Assembly (NCBI RefSeq): GCF_042683165.1
Contig: NZ_JBHUIZ010000015.1
Coordinates: 186,001 to 250,000 of the forward strand
DNA length: 64,000 nt
Source: Tigheibacillus halophilus
GTDB lineage: Bacteria > Bacillota > Bacilli > Bacillales > Amphibacillaceae
Direction: 5' to 3'
Within the stretch, counting starts at the first letter, position 1; the number at the start of each line of letters is the position of its first letter. A program made the position numbers and the translations under genes. Shown here one piece after another: positions 55,092-63,783 of this stretch. The notes beneath the pieces are model-generated. The model saw nothing but the letters and a program-made list of their open reading frames with translations. It made no database searches and had not been told where the DNA came from.

Positions 55092-57284
55092 TTGAACTTA
55101 TTTAAAAAGGGAATGGTGGTTTTCACTGCAGTGCCACTTTTGATGTCCTCTTCGATGGCCTTTGCGCAGGACAACGGGCAGGAACAATCGAATAACATAT
55201 CGGACCAGTATCGTACAAGCATCGATGCATATCGCATCAACATGAATGAAAACAAGGAAAGCCAAGAAAGTGACAGTATAGCAGATCTACAAAAAGTAAT
55301 CAAACAGTTGGCTGAAGCTGGTGAAATTGATGAGGATGGTGCCGCAAATGCACTGCTGCTCCATTTAAACGCGGTTAACCGGTACGCAAAGCTAGGCCAG
55401 GTAAAAAAAGTTGTCAAGCATATGAAGGGTTTTGAAGTGTTGTTGAAAGAGCAGTTAAAGAAAAAAGTCATTTCCCAAAAGGCTTACAACAATCTTTATG
55501 AAAACAGCACAGTAATTATTGATAAATATGCCGTAACACAGCCTGTTTTCTCGTACGAGAATGCCATTCGTGAAAAGGTTTATGTCGAAACGAATATGGA
55601 CAGCGATATGGATGGAAAGCCGGATAAGGTGGCAGTGGATATCATTCGTCCACGTGAAACCGGTAACCAGATAAAAGTGCCGGTCATCATGGATGCAAGT
55701 CCATATTACGAAAGTCTTGGCAGAGGGAATGAAAGTGAACTGAAGGAATGGGATAAGGATGGAAAGCCGATTAAATTTCCTCTCTACTATGACAACTATT
55801 TTGTGCCAAGAGGGTATGCAGTGGTGTTGGCCGACATGATAGGTACGAGTCAATCAGATGGGTGTCCGACAACTGGCGGAATCGAAGATATTAATAGTAT
55901 CAAAGCGGTTGTAGATTGGCTTAACGGACGTGCCAAGGCAAAAACATCCGATGGAAAAGAAGTAATCGCCGATTGGACGAATGGAAAAGTCGGCATGATC
56001 GGAAAGTCATACGATGGCACACTTGCAAATGGTGTAGCGGCAACGGGTGTCGAGGGCTTGGAAACAATTGTGCCGATTTCCGCAATCAGCAGCTGGTATG
56101 ACTATTATCGGTACAGCGGCATCCCTTATTACCGGGGAGGGCCGGCTGGTCTGGCAAATACTGTTGTCAGTTCCAAAAGCAGAAACATCTGCAAACCGGT
56201 TCGCGATCGTTTGACTGCAGAATCAGACGATAACACCGGCAATTACAATCATTTTTGGGATAAACGCAATTATTACAAAGACGCAAGCAAGGTGAAGGCA
56301 AGTGTATTCGCCATACATGGGCTAAATGACTACAACGTAAAAACGAACCATTTTTCACAGTGGTGGGATGAACTGGAAGAAAATGATGTGCCAAAAAAGC
56401 TGTGGCTTTCCAGAACAGGACATGTCGATCCATTTGATTTTCGCAGAGAGGAATGGGTGGACACGCTTCATTTATGGTTTGACTACTGGCTGCAGGATAT
56501 CGATAACAGCGTGATGGATCAGCCAAGCGTTGATGTTCAAAGAAACGACCTGAATTGGGAGACGCATGACAGCTGGCCAGATAAGAAGACAGAATATGTC
56601 GACATGCATTTCAATCCATCCTCTGATGGTGACTCAGCAGGTCCGGGGGTTTTAACTGCGGATCCCGTCGAAGGAAAGCATACACAAAGTTTTACAGACG
56701 ACCCCAAACAAAGTGAAAAGCAAATGGTAGAAAATGAGATGGATAAAAAAGACCATCGGCTGGTATTTCTGACCCCAAAACTGGAGAAGTCAGTCAGAAT
56801 CAGCGGGACACCGAAAATTAATTTAAAAGCCAATGTCGATAAGCCTGACACAAACTTTACCGCCTTGCTTGTTGACTATGGAACTGGCGCTCATGTTGCT
56901 GAGGATGTCAAAACGCTTGATATGAAAGATTGCTGGGGCGATAGCAGTGCAAATGACAGCGCTTGTTATAGGCGCACAGAAATGGTCACTAGTACAGATC
57001 CATATGAAATAGTCACGCGCAGCTGGATGAGTGCAAAAAATTGGAAATCCATGACCGAGAGCAACCCTTTGACGCCAAATAAAAATTATTGGTTCCGCTG
57101 GGATGTTCTGTCGGAAGACTATGTGTTTGAAAAAGGACATCGGATCGGCGTCGTTATTGCAGCAAGTGACAGCAGCTGGACAATACCGGCACAAACCCAG
57201 GCAACCATTGAAACCATCCTTGGAGATAGCAATATGGTACTGCCTGTTGTAGGGGGTAAAAATTCACTCGATTTTAAAGACTAG
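55092..57284 (+). CDS. Exported X-Pro dipeptidyl-peptidase-like serine hydrolase (CocE/NonD, S15 type) with N-terminal FIMAH-like module
   Basis: 730-residue secreted enzyme. A signal peptide ends at AFA, residue 25. A helical module (about 62-145) contains LLLHLNAVNRYAKLGQVKKV and KHMKGFEVLL. The alpha/beta-hydrolase domain follows, with serine S306 in GMIGKSYDG, D413 in HGLNDYN and H444 in RTGHVDPFD, then a C-terminal jelly-roll domain. S15/PepX enzymes release X-Pro dipeptides; CocE-type relatives cleave esters, so the substrate is open. The same helical module occurs at the C-terminus of the next two exported enzymes. TTG start behind GGGAGG. Confidence 0.88.
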   Translation: MNLFKKGMVVFTAVPLLMSSSMAFAQDNGQEQSNNISDQYRTSIDAYRINMNENKESQESDSIADLQKVIKQLAEAGEIDEDGAANALLLHLNAVNRYAKLGQVKKVVKHMKGFEVLLKEQLKKKVISQKAYNNLYENSTVIIDKYAVTQPVFSYENAIREKVYVETNMDSDMDGKPDKVAVDIIRPRETGNQIKVPVIMDASPYYESLGRGNESELKEWDKDGKPIKFPLYYDNYFVPRGYAVVLADMIGTSQSDGCPTTGGIEDINSIKAVVDWLNGRAKAKTSDGKEVIADWTNGKVGMIGKSYDGTLANGVAATGVEGLETIVPISAISSWYDYYRYSGIPYYRGGPAGLANTVVSSKSRNICKPVRDRLTAESDDNTGNYNHFWDKRNYYKDASKVKASVFAIHGLNDYNVKTNHFSQWWDELEENDVPKKLWLSRTGHVDPFDFRREEWVDTLHLWFDYWLQDIDNSVMDQPSVDVQRNDLNWETHDSWPDKKTEYVDMHFNPSSDGDSAGPGVLTADPVEGKHTQSFTDDPKQSEKQMVENEMDKKDHRLVFLTPKLEKSVRISGTPKINLKANVDKPDTNFTALLVDYGTGAHVAEDVKTLDMKDCWGDSSANDSACYRRTEMVTSTDPYEIVTRSWMSAKNWKSMTESNPLTPNKNYWFRWDVLSEDYVFEKGHRIGVVIAASDSSWTIPAQTQATIETILGDSNMVLPVVGGKNSLDFKD

Positions 57285-57315
57285 CGTCCATGATCGAACA
57301 AGAAAAATATTTTAA

Positions 57316-57326
57316 TCGTGTAACAC
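57316..57326. promoter_or_regulatory. Short palindrome upstream of the M6 protease gene
   Basis: CGTGTAACACG is an 11-base palindrome in the 187-base gap between the two exported peptidase genes. It might be an operator; no promoter boxes are clear. Confidence 0.2.
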
Positions 57327-57471
57327 GGTTAACTGTTGCGCACTCCTAGAAAAACACTTTATCCGTTGGGAAAGGGGGTGAGCATCGTTTAAACGGAAAA
57401 GAAACGTGATGATAAGAAGGTGCATTTGCCGGGGTTAAAACAATCTGTTTTTAAAAAGGAGGAAGGTTAAT

Positions 57472-59745
57472 TTGAAAGTACGGAACAAAATCGCCTCATT
57501 TTCAACTGGTATCCTGCTTGTAATGTCCTCATCCATCGTTTATGCCGAGGAGCCGGGGAAAGATAAACTGCCCGCACCGGTAGATCCCCAATCATGGGTT
57601 GTTCCGGAGGATATGACATGGAATGACTATAAACAGGTCCCTGGGATCGACTGGGCTACTGCGGATATTAAACCGAAGACGGAACTGAAAGGGGCATTGA
57701 TTTTAGTCGATTTTCCTGATCGGGATTTTATATTGAGCGAACCAAAGGGATCTGATCCGGCGGGTAATCCGCAAATCGACCCCATTCCCCGAGAAGACCT
57801 GGCAGATTTTTGGCAGAACTATCTGAATGTACCCAGTGAGATGAACAACCATCAAACAATCGATGGTTTTTGGAAAGAGAATTCTTACGGGAATTGGGGT
57901 GTAACCCTTGATGCTTATGGTCCTTACCGCCTGGATAAAAACGAATTTCAATACGGACTTAGTGATGGCATGAACGCAGGCTTCCTGCCCAAAGAATATG
58001 AAGGCGGAAACCTGTTTAGCGACTCCGTTTCCATTGCAAAGGATGACTTAAACGCATCTGGCACAGATTATGACTTTGCATTTGTCGTCCATGCCGGCTA
58101 CGATGAATCAACTGTATGGCAGGAGCTCGGCGAAATGAAATTTGCGGATCAGAACGCTGTGACTGATGCATTTGGCCCGCCGGATTTACCTGGTTTTGAG
58201 GACATGCCGAATTGGGCCAAGACACGCTACGTGCCATGGACATCTTGGCTTGCAGCAAAGAGTATCTGGTCTGCGGCATCCAGTGCAAAAATCAATGATA
58301 AAACGATTCGTGTTTCTATTCAGGGAGAAAGCGATGGCATGTCCACCTTTGCCCATGAATTTGGCCATCTGCGCGGACTTGGGGATAACTATAATAATGC
58401 TGCCCTCGACCCTCGCAGTTATTCAGGGTACTGGGAAACGATGAGTCGCGGCGCATTCAATGGTCCCGGCGGAACCCATACCCGCTGGATGATTCCGGCC
58501 ACGCTTGGTTCTTCTCTGGCGGCACCGCATACGCTGCGTAATAAGATGAAACAAGGATTTCTGGCTGATGATGAGGTGCTGAAATTAAACCGTGATGAAC
58601 TGAAGGAGACTGGACCAGTATTTGCGGATGTGACGGCACGTCAGGTACCGATTGGCAGTGAATTCGGGCGAACCGGGATCCATGGTATTAACATCAGCAT
58701 GGATGATTTAACACCGAAGGATTATCTTGGCGACGACTGGCGAAATGATATGCTGGGTGGTCAAGGCTACAATAACTACACCCTGGAGGTGATAGATCGA
58801 ATAGGTGCGGACTCCTTTGCAACCGATTCCGGTGTATTGATTTCCAAAACAAAAAATGCGGAGAGTGCCCCGAATGTGTGGGTGGTTGATTCGCATCCGG
58901 AAGATATTAATTTGGCAGATTTCACAAAACCGGACGGTACAACGGCAATGGTTACTAAAGGTGATCCGAGACAGCTGGCCGATGCATTGTTCCATGCAGG
59001 TAACGGAGAGCGTCTTGTCAGTGGAGATTTGAAGGATATCAATGAAGCAGATATTGTCAGTGAATACGAAGACCCATACAATCGCCTCCATTTTTATATT
59101 TTGGGAAAACATAAAGATAAAGATGGCGTGCTGAAATACCGGACTGCAGTACGACATACGGATGGTGCGGGTGCGTACAAGCGGGGAATATCTGCCGAAA
59201 CAGGTGCTGTAGAACCAGCAATCCCCGGAAAAGTGGCGGTCTATCATTTTAAAGTAACAAATACTGGAGAAGCAGCGGATCTTGTCCGGATCAAAGCAAA
59301 AACAGATGACGATTGGGAGCTTCAGCTCGACCATAATGTAATTGAAGCAGAAGCAGGAAAAACTGTCGATGTGCCAGTATACGTCGATGTCCCGGCAGGT
59401 AAGAAGGCCCCGGCGACGCTTAGTTTTACAGCTTCTTCGGAGACTGATGCTGATCAAACTGCCACGGAAGAAAACATGTTGCTGAACAATATCAGTGCGG
59501 CTGATATGGCTGCCCTTGTTGAAAGCTTTGATCATGACAAAGCATTTAAGAATGGCGCAGCACATGCATTAAAAATGCATCTGGATTCTGTAGCTCATTA
59601 TGAAAAACAAAAGCAAACAGATAAAGTTATCAAACATATGGAAGGGTTTAAAAAGCTATTGGAAAATCAAAAAGACAACATGACAAAAAAGGCGTATGAC
59701 AACTTAAAAGCTGAAGCGGACGCGTTGATTAAGATTTGGAAATAA
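57472..59745 (+). CDS. Exported immune inhibitor A-like metalloprotease (M6) with C-terminal FIMAH-like module
   Basis: 757-residue secreted zinc protease. A signal peptide ends at VYA, residue 25. The zinc motif HEFGHLRGLGDNYN starts at H295. A beta-sandwich (about 570-655, KVAVYHFKVTNTGEAADLVR) follows, and a C-terminal helical module (about 670-757) contains ALKMHLDSVAHYEKQKQTDK, KHMEGFKKLL and ADALIKIWK. Immune inhibitor A proteins of Bacillus degrade proteins outside the cell. TTG start behind AAGGAGGAAGG. The helical module is shared with the neighbouring exported enzymes. Confidence 0.88.
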   Translation: MKVRNKIASFSTGILLVMSSSIVYAEEPGKDKLPAPVDPQSWVVPEDMTWNDYKQVPGIDWATADIKPKTELKGALILVDFPDRDFILSEPKGSDPAGNPQIDPIPREDLADFWQNYLNVPSEMNNHQTIDGFWKENSYGNWGVTLDAYGPYRLDKNEFQYGLSDGMNAGFLPKEYEGGNLFSDSVSIAKDDLNASGTDYDFAFVVHAGYDESTVWQELGEMKFADQNAVTDAFGPPDLPGFEDMPNWAKTRYVPWTSWLAAKSIWSAASSAKINDKTIRVSIQGESDGMSTFAHEFGHLRGLGDNYNNAALDPRSYSGYWETMSRGAFNGPGGTHTRWMIPATLGSSLAAPHTLRNKMKQGFLADDEVLKLNRDELKETGPVFADVTARQVPIGSEFGRTGIHGINISMDDLTPKDYLGDDWRNDMLGGQGYNNYTLEVIDRIGADSFATDSGVLISKTKNAESAPNVWVVDSHPEDINLADFTKPDGTTAMVTKGDPRQLADALFHAGNGERLVSGDLKDINEADIVSEYEDPYNRLHFYILGKHKDKDGVLKYRTAVRHTDGAGAYKRGISAETGAVEPAIPGKVAVYHFKVTNTGEAADLVRIKAKTDDDWELQLDHNVIEAEAGKTVDVPVYVDVPAGKKAPATLSFTASSETDADQTATEENMLLNNISAADMAALVESFDHDKAFKNGAAHALKMHLDSVAHYEKQKQTDKVIKHMEGFKKLLENQKDNMTKKAYDNLKAEADALIKIWK

Positions 59746-59773
59746 TTTTTTGAGATTAATAGTTCAAGGTAAT

Positions 59774-59806
59774 CCATCTGTGCTGGAGCACATCTGGCAC
59801 AGGTGG
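59774..59806 (+). repeat. Intergenic hairpin between the M6 protease and gamma-glutamyltransferase genes
   Basis: CCATCTGTGC (59774-59783) pairs with GCACAGGTGG (59797-59806) with one G-T pair. No T-run follows, so it is more likely an RNA-stability or partial-termination element than a full terminator. Confidence 0.5.
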
Positions 59807-59841
59807 AGCGGATAACAGAAAGTGCCAAAGGGAGGGGTATC

Positions 59842-62505
59842 ATGAAAAAACATAGTGTCAAGCTTTTGTCCATTGTGCTCGGGTTGTTTCTGCTATTTGG
59901 AATCAGCGGTCCATTTGCCCAAGCTCTAGGCAGCGATGATAATACAGGATATGAACCGGAAAATCCCGGTGTGAAGCCAGAGCAGATGGCTACAGGTGAT
60001 CAAGGTATGGTAGTGTCTGCGCATCCGCTGGCATCGAAAGTCGGTGCAGATGTATTGGACCGAGGCGGAAATGCTGTTGACGCCGCAGTGGCAATGCAAT
60101 TTGCGTTGAATGTTGCAGAACCAATGATGTCAGGCATCGGCGGTGGCGGGTTCATGATGGTGTACGATGCGGAGGAAAAAGATGTATCTATCATCGACAG
60201 CAGAGAACGCGCGCCAAGTGGGGCCACACCAGATATGTTCATGGATAAGACAAATACTGTACAAGAACCAGGAAAATTTTTGTTAAGTGCAATCGAGAGC
60301 AACCATGACGGTCAGGGGCAATTTCATGTTGCAGATGTAAAGGTGGACGACCTTGACCAACCTGGTAATCACACTTTTTCCTACGATTTTAAAGGAGAAA
60401 ATGGAGAACCCTGGGATGCGAAAAAATTCGATCTGTTTGAACGCGGGACAACCTTACGAATTGATGAGCATGGCGGGCAAATCAAATTTGGCCCGACTGT
60501 GAATGGAAATAAAACATCTTTTGCCCGCTCGACTGCAGAAATGGAAAAACTGAAAAACAGCGAGCTGTATATGAGGTTTCGCACTGATGACCCGGGTAAC
60601 GACCGCCGGTTGAGGATATGGCTTCGCGCAGACGGCTATCGTTCCGGTAGTACATTTGCCAAAAACGGGTATGGCGTTGAGATTGATTCCCATACGCACG
60701 AAGTGAAATTGATCCAATCGAAAGACTCCCAAAGTTCATATTTGAAAACGCTTCAATATGATACATCTACTGATTGGCAATCATTAAAATTCCGTGTCGA
60801 GGACGATAACCTTAAGGTGAAGCTATGGAAGGATGGAACCGAAGAGCCTGACGCTTGGAATATCGAAACAGAAACAGGAAGTGTCATTCCTTTTTCCGAA
60901 CGTGTACAAATGGGGCAGGCAGTTGGTGTTCCGGGCACACTTAAAGGATTGGAAACTGCACTTGGCAAGTGGGGCACACTTTCGTTGAACGACCTTATTC
61001 AGCCGGCAGTCAAAATGGCTGATCAAGGTGTGAAGGTTAATTGGGTATTGGCGGACGCCATTGAAAGTAATTCAGAGAAACTCTCGCGCAGTGCCGCCAA
61101 AGACGTCTTTCTGCCTGAGGGCAAACCTTTAAAAGAGGGTGACCTTCTTGTCCAAAAAGACCTGGCCGATACATTCAGATTGATTGGAGAGAAAGGTAGC
61201 GATGCCTACTATGACGGTGAAATCGGATCAGCCCTTGCGCAAGTTGTTCAAGAATTTGGCGGAAGCATGACAGCGGCCGATTTGAAAAAATTTGATGTGA
61301 CCGAAGATGAACCTTTATGGGGCAGTTACCAAGGTTACGATATTGCATCTATGCCGCCACCCAGTTCTGGGGGGCTTACTGTACTGCAGTTGTTGCAGAT
61401 GTTTGAAGAGCTTGATCTTACACAATACAACGTCCGTTCATCGGAAAAATATCATTACATGGCCGAAGCGATGCATCTTGCTTATGCGGATCGGGCGGCA
61501 TATATGGGGGATCCGGAATATGTCGATGTACCGATGAAAGGTTTGCTGGACCCCAACTATATTAAACAACGTGCGGCGTCCATCGATCCAGATAAGGCCA
61601 ATCCGGATGCCGGCCCAGGTAACCCTTGGGATTATCAAGATGGCAAGCCTGCAAAAGTAGTCGAACAGGATGATCATAAGGTCGATGGGGAAACCACCCA
61701 TTTTTCCGTTGCGGACAAATGGGGAAATATGGTCTCTTACACCACGACAAATGAGCAATTGTTCGGGACAGGCATCATGGTTCCGGGTTATGGCATCATA
61801 CTGAACAATGAACTGACCGATTTTGACGCTATTCCGGGCGGATCCAATGAGGTTCAGCCGAATAAGCGTCCGTTGAGCAGTATGTCACCATCGATGGTCT
61901 TTAAAGACGATAAGCCGTATATGACCGTTGGCTCGCCGGGGGGAACGACTATTATTTCTTCTGTCGCCCAAACCATTTTAAATACCATCGGCTATGGGAT
62001 GGAACTAAAAGATGGGATTGAAGAACCCCGTATCTACAGCAATCAATATCCGGAAATTCGCTGGGAACACGGTGTCCCGGACGATGTGCGGCGACAAATG
62101 AAACTGATGGGTCATGAATGGGAGGCCGAACCAAAGGAAATCGGCAATGTAAACAGCATCATGATCGATCAGGAGCTTGGTTTATATCATGGTGCGGCGG
62201 ATTCTACAAGGGAAGGAATGGCTATCGGGATCGAGGAGCTGAGTGTCACTTACATGAAAACGTTTGTTGAACGCCTGCAAAGCGAAGGAGAAATTTCCGA
62301 TGATGCAGCCAATAAGCTGAATATGCACTTAACAGCCATCGAACATTTCGTGCATCAAGAATCGACAACAAAAGCGATTAAGCATATGGAAAGCTTCAAA
62401 CTGCTTCTGGCACACCACCAAAAAGATAATCAATCGATTTCCAAGAGAGCGTACAACCTTTTAAGGGAAGACGCTGACCAGATGATAGAAAAATGGCAGG
62501 AGTAG
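59842..62505 (+). CDS. ggt: Exported gamma-glutamyltransferase with inserted jelly-roll-like domain and C-terminal FIMAH-like module
   Basis: 887-residue protein against about 580 for a usual GGT. The ATG at 59842 follows GGGAGGGG. A signal peptide ends near FAQA. The large-subunit part (GGNAVDAAVAMQFALNVAEP, RERAPSGATPDMF) is interrupted at about residues 142-349 by an extra domain with strands such as LRIWLRADGYRSGSTF and LKFRVEDDNLKVKLWKDGT, resembling LamG/DUF1080-type sandwiches. The GGT fold resumes at MGQAVGVPGTLKGLE. The self-cleavage and catalytic threonine is T618 in GETTHFSVADKWGN; GSPGGTTIISS follows. The C-terminus (about 795-887) carries the shared helical module (LNMHLTAIEHFVH, KHMESFKLLL). 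It should hydrolyse or transfer gamma-glutamyl groups outside the cell, possibly on poly-gamma-glutamate or glutathione. Confidence 0.9.
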   Translation: MKKHSVKLLSIVLGLFLLFGISGPFAQALGSDDNTGYEPENPGVKPEQMATGDQGMVVSAHPLASKVGADVLDRGGNAVDAAVAMQFALNVAEPMMSGIGGGGFMMVYDAEEKDVSIIDSRERAPSGATPDMFMDKTNTVQEPGKFLLSAIESNHDGQGQFHVADVKVDDLDQPGNHTFSYDFKGENGEPWDAKKFDLFERGTTLRIDEHGGQIKFGPTVNGNKTSFARSTAEMEKLKNSELYMRFRTDDPGNDRRLRIWLRADGYRSGSTFAKNGYGVEIDSHTHEVKLIQSKDSQSSYLKTLQYDTSTDWQSLKFRVEDDNLKVKLWKDGTEEPDAWNIETETGSVIPFSERVQMGQAVGVPGTLKGLETALGKWGTLSLNDLIQPAVKMADQGVKVNWVLADAIESNSEKLSRSAAKDVFLPEGKPLKEGDLLVQKDLADTFRLIGEKGSDAYYDGEIGSALAQVVQEFGGSMTAADLKKFDVTEDEPLWGSYQGYDIASMPPPSSGGLTVLQLLQMFEELDLTQYNVRSSEKYHYMAEAMHLAYADRAAYMGDPEYVDVPMKGLLDPNYIKQRAASIDPDKANPDAGPGNPWDYQDGKPAKVVEQDDHKVDGETTHFSVADKWGNMVSYTTTNEQLFGTGIMVPGYGIILNNELTDFDAIPGGSNEVQPNKRPLSSMSPSMVFKDDKPYMTVGSPGGTTIISSVAQTILNTIGYGMELKDGIEEPRIYSNQYPEIRWEHGVPDDVRRQMKLMGHEWEAEPKEIGNVNSIMIDQELGLYHGAADSTREGMAIGIEELSVTYMKTFVERLQSEGEISDDAANKLNMHLTAIEHFVHQESTTKAIKHMESFKLLLAHHQKDNQSISKRAYNLLREDADQMIEKWQE

Positions 62506-62511
62506 AACGTT

Positions 62512-62793
62512 GTGTGGTCTGCAATTTTTTTAAAAGGATCCATACTCTCAGAACGATCAAAAAAGAACCCTCCAGGGGAAGACAAATTAAAGGATATGAG
62601 TCCCAAGTCCGTGACGGATAAGGTATTCGATGACGTTTTAGAGAATGGCGGTCTTGAGGTGGACGAGTCGCAAGATATGGTTGTCGAATTTGAATTTGTT
62701 GACAGCGGCGAAGACCAGAACCAATTCCAAGGAGACAGCCTGAAACTCGAATGGACCTTTTATGCAAAACAAATGTCAGGCAAAGAACTTTAA
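62512..62793 (+). pseudogene. C-terminal remnant of a TasA/camelysin (CalY)-family protein
   Basis: About 80 codons match the end of TasA/CalY proteins: VVEFEFVDSGEDQNQFQGDS followed by LKLEWTFYAKQ is the typical C-terminal block. The signal peptide and the N-terminal half are missing and no ribosome site precedes the first possible start, so this is a truncated relic. TasA is the matrix-fibre protein and camelysin a surface metalloprotease in bacilli. Confidence 0.7.
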
Positions 62794-62885
62794 GGGAAAT
62801 ATCGAAAGAAGCGGGTTTCTGTTTCTTCAAAAGCACATCAAAACGTGTTTGGGGGATGGAATAATGAATAGGAGAGGTGAACAGC

Positions 62886-63783
62886 ATGAAGAAATGGCTA
62901 TCAGTTTTGATATCGGTTTTATTCATAGCAGTGCTTGCCGCTTGTTCCACCAGCAGCACCAGCGGTAGCGGCAAAGTAATTGTGAAAACTGGTGCAGGGG
63001 ATATTACGGAAGAAGATTTATACAAGGAATTAAAAAAATCTGATCAAGGAAAACAAATGCTCCAACAATTGGCTTATATGAAAATATTAAAGAAGAAGTA
63101 TAAGGTCACAGATAAAGAGCTAAATCAAAGACTGGAGGAACTAAAGAAGCAAGCTGGCGGTGAGCAGGAATTTGCCATGTTTATGCAGCAGCAGGGCATA
63201 AATGATGAAAACGAAATGAAGGATCAGCTCGAACAATCCCTATATCTTTTGAAGGCAACGACGGATGGGGTGAAAGTTTCCGAGGATCAAATAAAAGATT
63301 ACTATAAAAAAAATAAAGAGGCATTCACTAAGGTTAAAACGAGCCACATTCTTGTGAAAAAAGAGTCGACGGCTAAAGAGATAGAAAAGCAGCTGAAAAC
63401 TGCTGCTGATTTTTCAGCATTGGCAAAAAAGAAATCCGATGATAAGGCTTCAGCAAAAGAAGGCGGCAATCTTGGCTACCTGTCCCAAAAAAGCCAGGAA
63501 ATCGATCCAACATTTCTTTTAGCAGCTATGAAATTAAATAAAGGGGAAGTTAGCAAACCGATCAAAACACAATTTGGATATCATATCATCAAGGCAACGG
63601 ATAAAAAGGTGGAACCTATTGCAAAAAGCGAAAAATCAAATTAAGCAAACCCTGCTCCAGCAACAAGCGAAACCGGCAGAGGAAGTGTTAAATAAGCTTA
63701 ATAAAAAAATTGAAGTCAAGGACAAGGCGTTTAAAGAGGTATTTAAAGTGGATGAGCAATCTGAGGGAAACAATAATCAATAG
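62886..63783 (+). pseudogene. prsA: PrsA-type foldase lipoprotein, disrupted near its C-terminus by a one-base frameshift
   Basis: Extracytoplasmic peptidyl-prolyl isomerase lipoprotein. The ATG at 62886 follows GAGAGGTG; the lipobox is VLAAC with the Cys at residue 20. A SurA-like N-terminal domain and a parvulin domain (VKTSHILVKKESTAKEIEKQ through TQFGYHIIKATDKK) are intact. The frame stops at 63644 soon after the parvulin domain, but an adjacent frame continues with AKNQIKQTLLQQQAKPAEEV to 63783, which is the expected PrsA C-terminal helix. The run AAAAA at 63623-63627 with one A fewer would restore a 299-codon protein. The truncated product keeps its isomerase domain and may still work, or the extra A may be a sequencing error. 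Confidence 0.85.

Noticed and set aside
58708..59565. 285-codon minus-strand frame opposite the M6 protease
   Set aside because: It overlaps the beta-sandwich and helical module of a well-supported gene and its Cys/His/Phe-rich sequence resembles no family.
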